DNA of 10,731 bases. It comes from an uncultured Variovorax sp. Lineage in GTDB: Bacteria > Pseudomonadota > Gammaproteobacteria > Burkholderiales > Burkholderiaceae. The notes below the pieces were generated by a model. That model had not been told where the DNA came from and did no database searches. It was given only the letters and a program-made list of their open reading frames with translations. Below are positions 1-6,598 of the stretch, piece by piece (the first letter of the stretch is position 1; the number at the start of each line of letters is the position of its first letter). The translations under genes and the position numbers were made by a program. Location: contig CAMLCW010000169.1 of assembly GCA_946478645.1 (NCBI GenBank), positions 1-10,731 on the forward strand. Direction: 5' to 3'.

Positions 1-2543
1 GCAGCGAGACCGCCGCGCTGCTCGCGGGCCTGCCCGTGCTGCCGCTGCGCGAGGTGGACCACCGCGGCCGCCGGCTCGCCGAGTTCGATCTCGACGCTGC
101 GCTCGCGCGCCGCCCCGCGGTGCTGCTGGTCGACGAGCTGGCCCACACCAACGCGCCCGGCTCGCGCCACGCCAAGCGCTGGCAGGACGTGCAGGAGCTG
201 CTGGCCGCGGGCATCGAAGTGTGGTCGGCGCTCAACGTGCAGCACCTCGAAAGCCTCAACGGCACGGTCGGCGCGATCACCGGCATCCGCGTGCACGAGA
301 CCGTGCCCGACACGGTGCTCGACGAGGCCGACGAGGTGGTGCTGGTCGACGCCACGCCCGACGAGCTCACCGCGCGGCTCGCGGCCGGCAAGGTCTATCT
401 GCCGCGCCAGGGCGAGAACGTGGCCGAGCGCGCGGCGCAGAACTTCTTCCGCAAGGGCAACCTGATCGCGCTGCGCGAGATCGCCTTGCGCCGCACCGCC
501 GAGCATGTGGAGGACGACGTGCGCGGCTGGCGCGTGGAGCACTCGGGCCCCGCTGTGCTGCAGGCCTGGCACACCTCGGGCGCGATCCTCGCGTGCGTCG
601 GTCCGCACGAGGATGCGGCGCAGACGGTGCGCACCGCCGCGCGGCTCGCGGGCCAGCTCAACGTGCGCTGGCATGCGGCCTACGTCGAGACGCCGCGGTT
701 GCAGCGGCTCGCGAGCGATGCGCGCGACCGCGTGCTCGCGGTGCTCAAGCTGGCCGAGCAACTGGGTGCGGCCACCGCGGTGCTCACGGGCGCCGACGTG
801 GCCGAGCAGCTCGCCGCGCAGGCGCGCCGGCTCAACTGCGCCACGCTGGTGCTCGGCCGTCCGGCGCCGCCCGCGGGCTGGCGCCGCGCATGGCCGTTCG
901 GCCGCGTGCCGCTGGCGCGCGCACTCGCACAGCGCGCGCCCGTGCTCGACATCCTCGAAGCCGGCCATGCCGACAGCGCGCGGCGGCTTTCGCGCGCGCC
1001 CGTCGGCGGCTTGCTCGCGCCCGATGCGGCGCCCGACGGCGACCCGCCCGTCCACTGGCGCGGCTATGCCTGGGCCGCGGCCACCAGCGTGGCGCTCACG
1101 CTGGTCTGCATGCCGCTCGCGAACGTGCTGGACCTCGCCAACATCGTGATGCTGTTCCTGCCGGGCGTGGTGGGCATCGCGATGCGCTTCGGGCGCGGCC
1201 CGTCGGCGCTCACCGCGCTGCTCAACGTGGCCGCGTTCGACTACTTCTTCGTGCCGCCGCGCCTGTCGCTCGCGGTGAGCGACCTGCAGTACCTGCTGAC
1301 CTTCGTGATCATGCTCGGCGTCGGCCTGCTGGTGGGCCAGCTCACGGTCGGCCTGCGCTTTGCGGCGGGCGTGTCGACCAGCCGCGAGCGGCGCGCGCAC
1401 TCGCTGTTCGAGCTCACGCGCGAACTCTCGGCCGCGCTCGAAAGCACGCAGGTCGTGGCGCTCGGCGCCGCCGCCGTGCAGGGCCATTTCGGCGGCCATG
1501 CGCTCGTGTTCGCCACCGACGCCGCCGACCAGCTGCTGCCGCCGCAAGACCCGCCCGAGGGCTTCGACCTGCAGGTGGCCGACTGGGCCTTTCGCCACGG
1601 CCAGCCCGCCGGCCTCGGCACTGCCACGCTCGCGGCGCAGGCCTGGCACTACGTGCCGCTGCAGGCGCCGATGCGCGTGCGCGGCGTGCTGGCGCTCGCG
1701 CCCGCGCAGCCGCGCTGGCTGCTGATCCCCGAACAGGCGCAGCAGCTCCAGACCCTGGCGCGGCAGATCGCCATCGCGCTCGAACGCGTGCACTACGTCG
1801 AGGTGGCGCAGCAGGCCGTGGTCGAGATGGAATCGGAGCGCCTGCGCAATGCGCTGCTCGGCGCCATTTCGCACGACGTGCGCACGCCGCTCACCGCGCT
1901 GATCGCGCTGGCCGAATCGCTGCAGACGCTGCCGCCCGACGCGCATGCCGAGGCCGCGCGCGCCATCGTGGCGCAGGCGCACGAGCTGCATGCGCTGGTC
2001 AACAATCTGCTCGATATGGCGCGGCTCGAAAGCGGCCTCGCGGGCGGCGCGGTCAACCTTCGGCGCGACTGGCAGTCGGTCGAGGAGGTGGTCGGCGCGG
2101 GCATTCGCGCGGCGCGCACTGCGCTCGGCGGCACGGCGGTGCAGACCGCGCTCGCGCCCGGCCTGCCGCTGGTCGAGTTCGATGCGGTGCTGATCGAGCG
2201 CGTGCTCGTCAACCTGCTCGAGAACGCGGCCCGCTACGGCGCCCCGCCGATCGTCGTCGGCGCGCGCGCCGAGCCCGGCATGCTGGTGCTGTCGGTGCGC
2301 GACCACGGCCCCGGCCTGCCGGCCGCGCTCGCGGGCCGCGAGCACACGCTGTTCGACAAGTTCACGCGCGGCAACGCCGAATCGGCCACGCCCGGCGTCG
2401 GCCTCGGCCTGGCCATCTGCCGCGCCGTGGTGAATGCGCACGGCGGCGAGATCGGCGCACGCAACGCCGGAGGCGGCGGTGCAGAATTCACCGTCCGGCT
2501 GCCGCGCCGCGAGCCGCCGGAGCCGGCCGAAGCCGTCCTTTGA
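1..2543 (+). CDS. kdpD: Sensor histidine kinase KdpD, 5'-truncated by the window edge
   Basis: Inner-membrane sensor kinase that responds to low K+ or osmotic stress and phosphorylates KdpE. The frame is open from position 3, giving 846 residues before the TGA. By comparison with E. coli KdpD, roughly 65 N-terminal residues carrying Walker A are off the left edge, so the GTG at 36 is not the start. Visible domains, in residues of this fragment: KdpD N-terminal domain to about 175 with a Walker B-like VLLVDELAH (D44/E45) and NAPGSRH; a universal-stress-like domain at about 190-310; a hydrophobic DUF4118-type four-helix region at about 355-450; a GAF-like linker to about 600; HisKA with SHDVRTPLTAL, the phospho-accepting His being residue 624 (codon 1872-1874); and HATPase_c with N-box NLLENA (N741), DHGPGLP (D767) and GVGLGLAI (798-805). 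The conserved kinase residues are intact. kdpE follows 19 nt downstream. kdpFABC is probably upstream but cannot be seen. Confidence 0.97.
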   Translation, partial: SETAALLAGLPVLPLREVDHRGRRLAEFDLDAALARRPAVLLVDELAHTNAPGSRHAKRWQDVQELLAAGIEVWSALNVQHLESLNGTVGAITGIRVHETVPDTVLDEADEVVLVDATPDELTARLAAGKVYLPRQGENVAERAAQNFFRKGNLIALREIALRRTAEHVEDDVRGWRVEHSGPAVLQAWHTSGAILACVGPHEDAAQTVRTAARLAGQLNVRWHAAYVETPRLQRLASDARDRVLAVLKLAEQLGAATAVLTGADVAEQLAAQARRLNCATLVLGRPAPPAGWRRAWPFGRVPLARALAQRAPVLDILEAGHADSARRLSRAPVGGLLAPDAAPDGDPPVHWRGYAWAAATSVALTLVCMPLANVLDLANIVMLFLPGVVGIAMRFGRGPSALTALLNVAAFDYFFVPPRLSLAVSDLQYLLTFVIMLGVGLLVGQLTVGLRFAAGVSTSRERRAHSLFELTRELSAALESTQVVALGAAAVQGHFGGHALVFATDAADQLLPPQDPPEGFDLQVADWAFRHGQPAGLGTATLAAQAWHYVPLQAPMRVRGVLALAPAQPRWLLIPEQAQQLQTLARQIAIALERVHYVEVAQQAVVEMESERLRNALLGAISHDVRTPLTALIALAESLQTLPPDAHAEAARAIVAQAHELHALVNNLLDMARLESGLAGGAVNLRRDWQSVEEVVGAGIRAARTALGGTAVQTALAPGLPLVEFDAVLIERVLVNLLENAARYGAPPIVVGARAEPGMLVLSVRDHGPGLPAALAGREHTLFDKFTRGNAESATPGVGLGLAICRAVVNAHGGEIGARNAGGGGAEFTVRLPRREPPEPAEAVL

Positions 2544-2562
2544 ACACCGCCGTCCCCAACCC

Positions 2563-3258
2563 ATGCCGTCGCCCACCGCCATCGTGATCGAGGACGAGCC
2601 GCAGATCCGCCGCTTCGTGCGCGGCGCGCTCGAGGCCGAAGGCTGGCAGGTGCACGAGGCCGGCACGCTGCGCGACGGCCTCGCGGCGGCCGGCACGCGC
2701 CAGCCCGATTTGCTCGTGCTCGACCTCGGCCTGCCCGACGGCGACGGCGTGGCGCTGATCCGCGACGTGCGCGGCTGGTCGGCGGTGCCGATCATCGTGC
2801 TGTCGGCCCGCAGCGACGAAGCCGACAAGATCGCCGCGCTCGACGCCGGCGCCGACGACTACCTGACCAAGCCCTTCGGCACCGGCGAACTGCTCGCGCG
2901 CGTGCGCGCCAACCTGCGACGCCCGCGCGCCGCCGGTGGTGAAGAGACCGTGCAGGAGGCCGTGTTCCGCTTCGGCGACATCGAACTCGACCGCGCCGCG
3001 CGCCTCGTGCGCCGCGCCGGCGCCGAGGTGCACCTCACGCCCACCGAGTACCGCCTGCTCTCGGTGCTCGTCGCCAACGCCGGCCGCGTGCTCACGCAGC
3101 GCCAGTTGCTGCGCGAGGTGTGGGGTCCGTCGCACAGCGAGCAGGGGCACTATGTGCGCATCTACATGGGCCATCTGCGGCAGAAACTCGAAGCCGATCC
3201 GGCGCAGCCGCGGCATCTGTTGACGGAGACGGCGGTGGGGTATCGGCTGGTGGTTTGA
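2563..3258 (+). CDS. kdpE: Response regulator KdpE (OmpR/PhoB family)
   Basis: DNA-binding response regulator, partner of KdpD; in known systems it activates the kdpFABC K+-pump operon. The protein has 231 residues, close to the 225 of E. coli KdpE. The receiver domain covers about residues 5-118, with acidic pocket E10/D11, phospho-acceptor D54 in LVLDLGLPDGDG, switch Ser81 (VLSAR) and K103 in LTKPF. A winged-helix effector domain follows at about 132-229, with LTPTEYRLL, GRVLTQRQLL, VRIYMGHLRQKLE and the terminal GYRL that is typical of this family. The ATG at 2563 was chosen because the receiver fold begins immediately after it. The frame is open further upstream to 2434 but only within kdpD. 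The gap to kdpD is 19 nt and I see no Shine-Dalgarno, so translation is probably coupled to kdpD. Confidence 0.97.
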   Translation: MPSPTAIVIEDEPQIRRFVRGALEAEGWQVHEAGTLRDGLAAAGTRQPDLLVLDLGLPDGDGVALIRDVRGWSAVPIIVLSARSDEADKIAALDAGADDYLTKPFGTGELLARVRANLRRPRAAGGEETVQEAVFRFGDIELDRAARLVRRAGAEVHLTPTEYRLLSVLVANAGRVLTQRQLLREVWGPSHSEQGHYVRIYMGHLRQKLEADPAQPRHLLTETAVGYRLVV

Positions 3259-3260
3259 AT

Positions 3261-3283
3261 GCGGGAGCGGGAGCGGGAGCGGA
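3261..3283. repeat. GCGGGA hexamer run just after the kdpE stop
   Basis: Three perfect copies of GCGGGA (3261-3266, 3267-3272, 3273-3278) followed by GCGGA. The run begins 2 nt after the kdpE TGA. It is a short simple repeat that could vary by slippage. No function is evident. Confidence 0.8.
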
Positions 3284-3291
3284 CTACCGGA

Positions 3292-3331
3292 CGCAGAGGA
3301 CGCAAAGGTTTCGCAGAGGACGCGAAAGGAA
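3292..3331. repeat. 20-bp tandem repeat, two copies
   Basis: The 12-mer CGCAGAGGACGC occurs at 3292-3303 and again at 3312-3323. Each copy is followed by an A-rich AAAGG-type tail, giving two 20-bp units at 3292-3311 and 3312-3331. A similar motif is, from memory, common between genes in Burkholderiales, which suggests an interspersed repeat family; I have not checked this. It lies between kdpE and the convergent oxidoreductase gene. Confidence 0.75.
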
Positions 3332-3354
3332 GACCGAAAAAAGGATTTATTACT

Positions 3355-3387
3355 CCCTCTCCCTCCGGGAGAGGGTTGGGGTGAGGG
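3355..3387. repeat. Perfect 9-bp hairpin, REP-like, with GGGTGAGGG tail
   Basis: CCCTCTCCC (3355-3363) and GGGAGAGGG (3367-3375) form a perfect 9-bp stem with a 3-nt TCC loop, followed by TTGGGGTGAGGG. The arrangement resembles the CCCTCTCCC...GGGTGAGGG intergenic repeats I recall from several proteobacterial genomes. There is no T-run on either strand, so it is not a standard intrinsic terminator. It could still stabilise the kdpE mRNA 3' end or slow transcription there. Confidence 0.7.
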
Positions 3388-3433
3388 CGGCGGCGCCCAC
3401 GTCACGACGAGCGCCCGGCATGCGGTGCGGTGT

Positions 3434-3577
3434 GGCGGGCCCCTCTGGGCCGCCGAGGCGCGCAGCGTTTCGCGGATCAGGGCTCGCAGCTGTTTGAGCG
3501 AAGCGAGTTCTGCGAGACCCCGCGAAATGCGAGCACCGCAGGGAAGCCGCGCAGCGGCCGGCACAGCGGGGCCCGCC
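3434..3577. repeat. Nested inverted repeat, ~144 bp, possible mobile or REP-type element
   Basis: Three sets of complementary arms are nested on one centre: GGCGGGCCCC (3434-3443) with GGGGCCCGCC (3568-3577); TTTCGCGG (3468-3475) with CCGCGAAA (3520-3527); and CTCGCAG (3483-3489) with CTGCGAG (3510-3516). A further hairpin GCCGC-GCA-GCGGC lies at 3546-3558. The arrangement would give a long cruciform or RNA stem. I see no coding sequence in it, and the open frames crossing it are composition artefacts. Similar intergenic palindromic units are, from memory, common in Comamonadaceae. Confidence 0.6.
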
Positions 3578-3616
3578 GCGCCGTACCGCCTGCCGGGCGC
3601 GCTCCCCAAAGCGCTC

Positions 3617-4741
3617 TCAGAGCCCCTTGTTGGGCACCAGCAGAAACTTCTCCCCCGTCGCCTGCTTCGCATACACCGCGATCGCATCCAGCCGCAGCGC
3701 CTCATGCAGCGACACCTCGCGCGTGTAGCGGCTCGCGAACGTGGTCTTCAGCTCGGCCACCACGCGCGCCTTGAGCCGCGCGGCGCCTTCATCGCCGATC
3801 TTCTGCAGGAACGGAAACAGCAGCCATCCGCCCATGCCCCAGGCCATGCCGAAGTTGCGCACGAACTCCGTCGGTCCGCGGTCGAGGCCGCCGTAGATGT
3901 AGACCTGCTTGTGCGTCGTCGAGCCGTAGCGGCTGTATTCCTTGGCCGTGCGGTTCAGCGCCGCTTCCATGCAGCCGAGGATCTGCCCCGCGAGCTTGCC
4001 GCCGCCCGTGGCGTCGAACGCCAGCGTCGCGCCTGTTTCGACCAGCGCCTGCGTCAGATCTTCGATGAAGGTCGGCGAGGCCGTGCTGCAGACATACTTC
4101 GCGCCCATGCCGCGCAGCAGCGCCTCCTGCTCGGGCTTGCGCACGATGTTCACCAGCGCGATGCCGTCCTTCTGGCAGATGCGGTTGAGCATCTGGCCCA
4201 GGTTCGAGGCCGCCGCGGTGTGCACCAGCGCCTTGTGGCCTTCGCGCCGCATCGTCTCGACCATGCCGAGCGAGGTCAGCGGATTGACGAAGCACGACGC
4301 GCCTTCGGCCGGCGTCGTGCCCTCGGGCAGCGCCAGGCACTGCGCCGCCGCCACCGCGCGGTACTGCGCATACATCGCGCCGCCGATGGCCGCCACCGTC
4401 TTGCCCAGCAGCGCTTGCGCCTCTGGCGACGCACCGGCCTTGACCACCACGCCCGCGCCTTCGTTGCCGACCGGCATCGACTGGTCGAGTCGACCCGCCA
4501 TCGCGGGCATCGCGCGCTCGGGCACCGTGGCGGTGACCACCGGCCGCTCGGGCGTGCCCGAAGCCTTGGCCGTCGTCATGTCGGCCGCGCCGAACAGCAG
4601 GCCCAGGTCCGACGGATTCATCGGCGACGCCTCAACGCGGATCACCACCTCGTGCGGCTGAGGTTCGGGAACGGGTTCGTCGTGCAGCGAGAGTTCGAGT
4701 TCGCCGTTGGCGCGGATCAGTGAGCGCAGTTGCAGTGCCAT
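3617..4741 (-). CDS. MDR-family NAD(P)-dependent oxidoreductase, zinc-independent type
   Basis: Medium-chain dehydrogenase/reductase of 374 residues, related to quinone oxidoreductases and annotated in many genomes as a zinc-binding dehydrogenase family protein. Residues 1-135 form the GroES-like domain, with ASPMNPSDLGLLFG (38-51) and MPVGNEGAGVVVKAG (89-103). Residues 145-310 form the Rossmann domain, with NPLTSLGM (153-160), ALVHTAAASNLGQ (171-183) at the cofactor loop and AFDATGGG (241-248). Zinc ADHs have GHE where this protein has GNE, and I see no structural-zinc cysteine cluster, so a zinc-independent reductase is inferred. The substrate is unknown. The ATG at 4741 was chosen because GAAGGG lies 7 nt upstream and homology starts there; the in-frame ATGs at 4762 and 4756 are less likely. 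The gene begins 78 bp after the membrane-protein gene on the same strand. Confidence 0.88.
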   Translation of the reverse strand: MALQLRSLIRANGELELSLHDEPVPEPQPHEVVIRVEASPMNPSDLGLLFGAADMTTAKASGTPERPVVTATVPERAMPAMAGRLDQSMPVGNEGAGVVVKAGASPEAQALLGKTVAAIGGAMYAQYRAVAAAQCLALPEGTTPAEGASCFVNPLTSLGMVETMRREGHKALVHTAAASNLGQMLNRICQKDGIALVNIVRKPEQEALLRGMGAKYVCSTASPTFIEDLTQALVETGATLAFDATGGGKLAGQILGCMEAALNRTAKEYSRYGSTTHKQVYIYGGLDRGPTEFVRNFGMAWGMGGWLLFPFLQKIGDEGAARLKARVVAELKTTFASRYTREVSLHEALRLDAIAVYAKQATGEKFLLVPNKGL

Positions 4742-4784
4742 GGAGCAGCCCTTCATTGACATGGCCCAGGGCCACGGGGCGGCC

Positions 4785-4790
4785 AGTATA
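4785..4790 (-). promoter_or_regulatory. Candidate -10 box for the oxidoreductase gene
   Basis: On the minus strand the sequence reads TATACT, 5 of 6 to TATAAT, about 43 nt upstream of the ATG at 4741. No good -35 is present at 16-18 bp, so this is tentative. If real, the oxidoreductase can be transcribed separately from the two genes upstream of it. Confidence 0.35.
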
Positions 4791-4819
4791 GGAGCGGCCC
4801 GCGCCGGCTGCAGGCGCCT

Positions 4820-5359
4820 TCAGGACACCCCGGTGGCCGCCGCCGGGCGCGGCCGGCGATGCCGCACCGCGAGGATCACCAGCGCCACCGCGAGCCCGCC
4901 CCAGTAGTCCACCGGCGCGCCCCAGAGCCAGTGCTTGTGCCAGAACGCATCGACCGGGTTGAAGCGTTCCCAGCCGAAGGCCGGGTTGATCATGAACCAG
5001 AGGAAGTCTTCGCAGACCCAGAACACGATCAGCCCCACCACCGCCAGCCCCGCGTCGCGCCAGGTCCAGCGGCCGTTGAAGGCCAGCGGCGCGAAGAACA
5101 CCAGCGCCATGAAGGTGAACACCCAGGCGTGATAACCCGTCATCGCGCGCCCGCCCCAGAACAGGTCGAGCCAGATGCTGTTCTCGATGCGCCAGGTCGG
5201 CAGCGACGTGGCCCAGCCCGCGCCGCCTTCGATCTGGATCTCGGCATTGGCGAAGAAGAAGGCCATCACGACGACCCAGGCGAGATAGCCGATGGTGCGG
5301 GCGATGCCGGTCTTCTCCTGCGTGGCGGTGTTGTTGTTGCTGCTGCGGTGCATGTTCAT
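4820..5359 (-). CDS. Small integral membrane protein of unknown function
   Basis: I do not recognise this family. The 179-residue protein has a short polar Asn-rich N-terminus, then four predicted helices at about residues 20-38, 77-95, 103-123 and 151-166, and a basic Arg/Pro C-terminal tail. It is rich in Trp and Phe. Polar residues sit at suggestive places: E117/D118 inside helix 3 (WVCEDFLWFMINP) and HKHWLWG (141-147) in the loop before helix 4. These could form a binding or catalytic site, but that is a guess. The start ATG at 5359 overlaps the glycosyltransferase stop as ATGA, so the two are probably translationally coupled and work together; a second in-frame ATG lies at 5353. Possible roles include lipid export, lipid modification or anchoring of the glycosyltransferase. 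The frame is open further upstream, but only inside the glycosyltransferase gene. Confidence 0.85.
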   Translation of the reverse strand: MNMHRSSNNNTATQEKTGIARTIGYLAWVVVMAFFFANAEIQIEGGAGWATSLPTWRIENSIWLDLFWGGRAMTGYHAWVFTFMALVFFAPLAFNGRWTWRDAGLAVVGLIVFWVCEDFLWFMINPAFGWERFNPVDAFWHKHWLWGAPVDYWGGLAVALVILAVRHRRPRPAAATGVS

Positions 5360-6492
5360 CGTGGGTGGTTGACCAGGTCGTCGAGCACGTCGCGCAGCAC
5401 GGCCGCGGCCGCATGCGGCTTGCCGAGCGCGCGGCTGCGGGCGGCCATGTCCGCGAGCTTCGCGGGGTCGGCCATGAGCCGCGCCACCTTGTAGTCGAGG
5501 CCGATGGCGTCGTACGCGAGCCAGGCCGCGCCTTCTTCCATCAGGAAGCTGGCGTTGTGTTCTTCCTGCCCCGGGATCGGCGAGATCAGCAGCATCGGCT
5601 TGCCTAGCGCCATGCATTCCGACACCGTGAGCCCGCCCGGCTTGGTCACCACCAGGTCGGCCGCGGCCATCAGCGTGTGCATTTCGCTGGTGAAGCCGAT
5701 GGCGGCCACGCGGCCCGGCTGCCGCGCGGCCAGCGCCTGCAGCCGCGCATGCGCCTCGGCATTGCGGCCGGCGACGGCAACCACCTGCAAGCCGCCGAGC
5801 CCCAGCACGCGCTCGACCATGCTCGGCAGGTCGCCCACGCCGGCCCCGCCCGATGCCATCAGCAGCACCGGCCGCGCGGGATCGAGCCCGAGCGCCGCGA
5901 CAGCGGCATCGCGCGCGGGCGCGTCCGGAGCCGCGAAGGCCGGCATCACCGGGATGCCCGTCACATGGATGCGCGCGGGCGGAATGCCGCGCGCACGCAG
6001 GCGAAAGGCCACCTCTTCGGTGGCGGCCAGGTAGCCCGTCATGCCCGGCACCAGCCACATGTTGTGCAGGTCGTAGTCGGTGATCTGCAGCCACACCGGG
6101 CAGTCGATGCGGCCGCGGTTGCGCTCGCGCATCAGCAGTTCGGCCGGCAGGAAGTGCGTGCAGATCACCGCGCCGGGTTTCACGCGATGCAGCTCGCGCG
6201 CCAGCGCGACCGTGCTCAGCCGCTCGATGCCGCGGCGCAGCCGCTGCGACAGCGCGTGGTGCGGCGTGGCGTCGGTGCGCTGGTGCAGGTACGACCACAG
6301 GTCCGGCGCGCGGTTCACCAGCTGCAGGTACCAGTCGGTGTACACCTTGCGAAAGCCCGCGGTCACATGCGCCATCGCGTCGATGTGCACCGCGCTGTGC
6401 GGCGGGGCGGCGCGCACGGCGGCTTCCAGGGCCTGCGCGGCGCGCACGTGGCCGTTGCCGGCGCTCACGCTGAGGATCAGGATTTGGGTCAT
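5356..6492 (-). CDS. MGDG synthase-like glycosyltransferase (GT28/MurG-like, GT-B fold)
   Basis: Predicted GT-B glycosyltransferase of 378 residues resembling monogalactosyldiacylglycerol synthases and processive diacylglycerol glucosyltransferases. These move a sugar from a UDP-sugar to diacylglycerol at the cytoplasmic face of the membrane. The N-terminal domain has the family hallmark [13 protein letters not shown] (10-22), here GNGH rather than GGGH, and [12 protein letters not shown] (109-120). The C-terminal nucleotide-sugar domain has ASGGAGVG (213-220), [18 protein letters not shown] (265-282), KPGGLTVSE (284-292) and PGQEEHNA (307-314). There is no signal peptide. ATG 6492 is chosen because [12 protein letters not shown] begins directly after it; no Shine-Dalgarno is visible there. 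The membrane-protein gene overlaps its end. A role in making glycolipids, for example in place of phospholipids, is inferred; sugar and acceptor are not determined. Confidence 0.88.
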   Translation of the reverse strand: MTQILILSVSAGNGHVRAAQALEAAVRAAPPHSAVHIDAMAHVTAGFRKVYTDWYLQLVNRAPDLWSYLHQRTDATPHHALSQRLRRGIERLSTVALARELHRVKPGAVICTHFLPAELLMRERNRGRIDCPVWLQITDYDLHNMWLVPGMTGYLAATEEVAFRLRARGIPPARIHVTGIPVMPAFAAPDAPARDAAVAALGLDPARPVLLMASGGAGVGDLPSMVERVLGLGGLQVVAVAGRNAEAHARLQALAARQPGRVAAIGFTSEMHTLMAAADLVVTKPGGLTVSECMALGKPMLLISPIPGQEEHNASFLMEEGAAWLAYDAIGLDYKVARLMADPAKLADMAARSRALGKPHAAAAVLRDVLDDLVNHPR

Positions 6493-6537
6493 GCAGGGCC
6501 GGGGCTGCCGGCGGGCCGTGGCGTGGAGGTCGGGCGC

Positions 6538-6543
6538 ATTATG
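6538..6543 (-). promoter_or_regulatory. Candidate -10 box and dyad upstream of the glycosyltransferase
   Basis: On the minus strand CATAAT (5 of 6 to TATAAT) lies about 45 nt upstream of the ATG at 6492. It overlaps one arm of a 6-bp inverted repeat, CGCATT (6535-6540) and AATGCG (6551-6556), arm centres 16 bp apart, which could be an operator. No good -35 is seen, so the call is tentative. Confidence 0.35.
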
Positions 6544-6573
6544 GCGATGCAATGCGACACATCCGGCGGCCAT

Positions 6574-6590
6574 CGCCCATGGGCGAAAAT
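6574..6590 (+). promoter_or_regulatory. 12-bp palindrome and -10-like GAAAAT just upstream of the pseudouridine synthase
   Basis: CGCCCATGGGCG (6574-6585) is a perfect palindrome, and its last G begins GAAAAT (6585-6590), a 4-of-6 match to TATAAT. A start of transcription 6-8 nt downstream would fall at 6596-6598, right at the ATG 6599. Because no Shine-Dalgarno precedes that ATG, the mRNA may be leaderless. The palindrome could be a repressor site for the divergent region. All of this is inference. Confidence 0.35.
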
Positions 6591-6598
6591 GCCCCCAC

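Larger units (their letters stand above)
3259..3616. other. Repeat-filled non-coding gap between convergent genes
   Basis: This 358-bp gap separates the ends of kdpE (plus) and the oxidoreductase gene (minus). It holds only repeats: the hexamer run, the 20-bp tandem, the 9-bp hairpin and the nested inverted repeat. A small stem GCGCT/AGCGC (3599-3603/3610-3614) also sits 2 nt beyond the oxidoreductase stop and lacks a U-tract. I see no credible gene and no clear intrinsic terminator. Confidence 0.7.

Noticed and set aside
36..38. GTG at 36 as the kdpD start
   Set aside because: The frame is open to the left edge and the upstream residues (SETAALLAGLPVLPL) align with KdpD, so the true start and Walker A lie outside the window.
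221..2587. Long plus-strand open frame (788 codons) overlapping kdpD
   Set aside because: Arg/Ala-rich translation with no domain, produced by high GC in the shifted frame of kdpD. kdpD in the true frame has full kinase motifs.
3292..3331. CRISPR array
   Set aside because: Only two 20-bp copies directly adjacent with no spacers between them, and no cas gene nearby.
3355..3375. Intrinsic terminator for kdpE
   Set aside because: The stem is strong, but it is followed by TTGGGG, not a T-run, and the reverse strand has AGTAATAAA, so it does not meet the usual rule.
2488..3705. 405-codon minus-strand open frame opposite kdpE
   Set aside because: Antisense to a clear response regulator and across the repeat region. 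It has no recognisable domain.
3425..4723. 432-codon plus-strand open frame opposite the oxidoreductase
   Set aside because: It crosses the palindromic repeats and then mirrors the oxidoreductase in antisense. Composition is Arg/His-rich and no motif is present.
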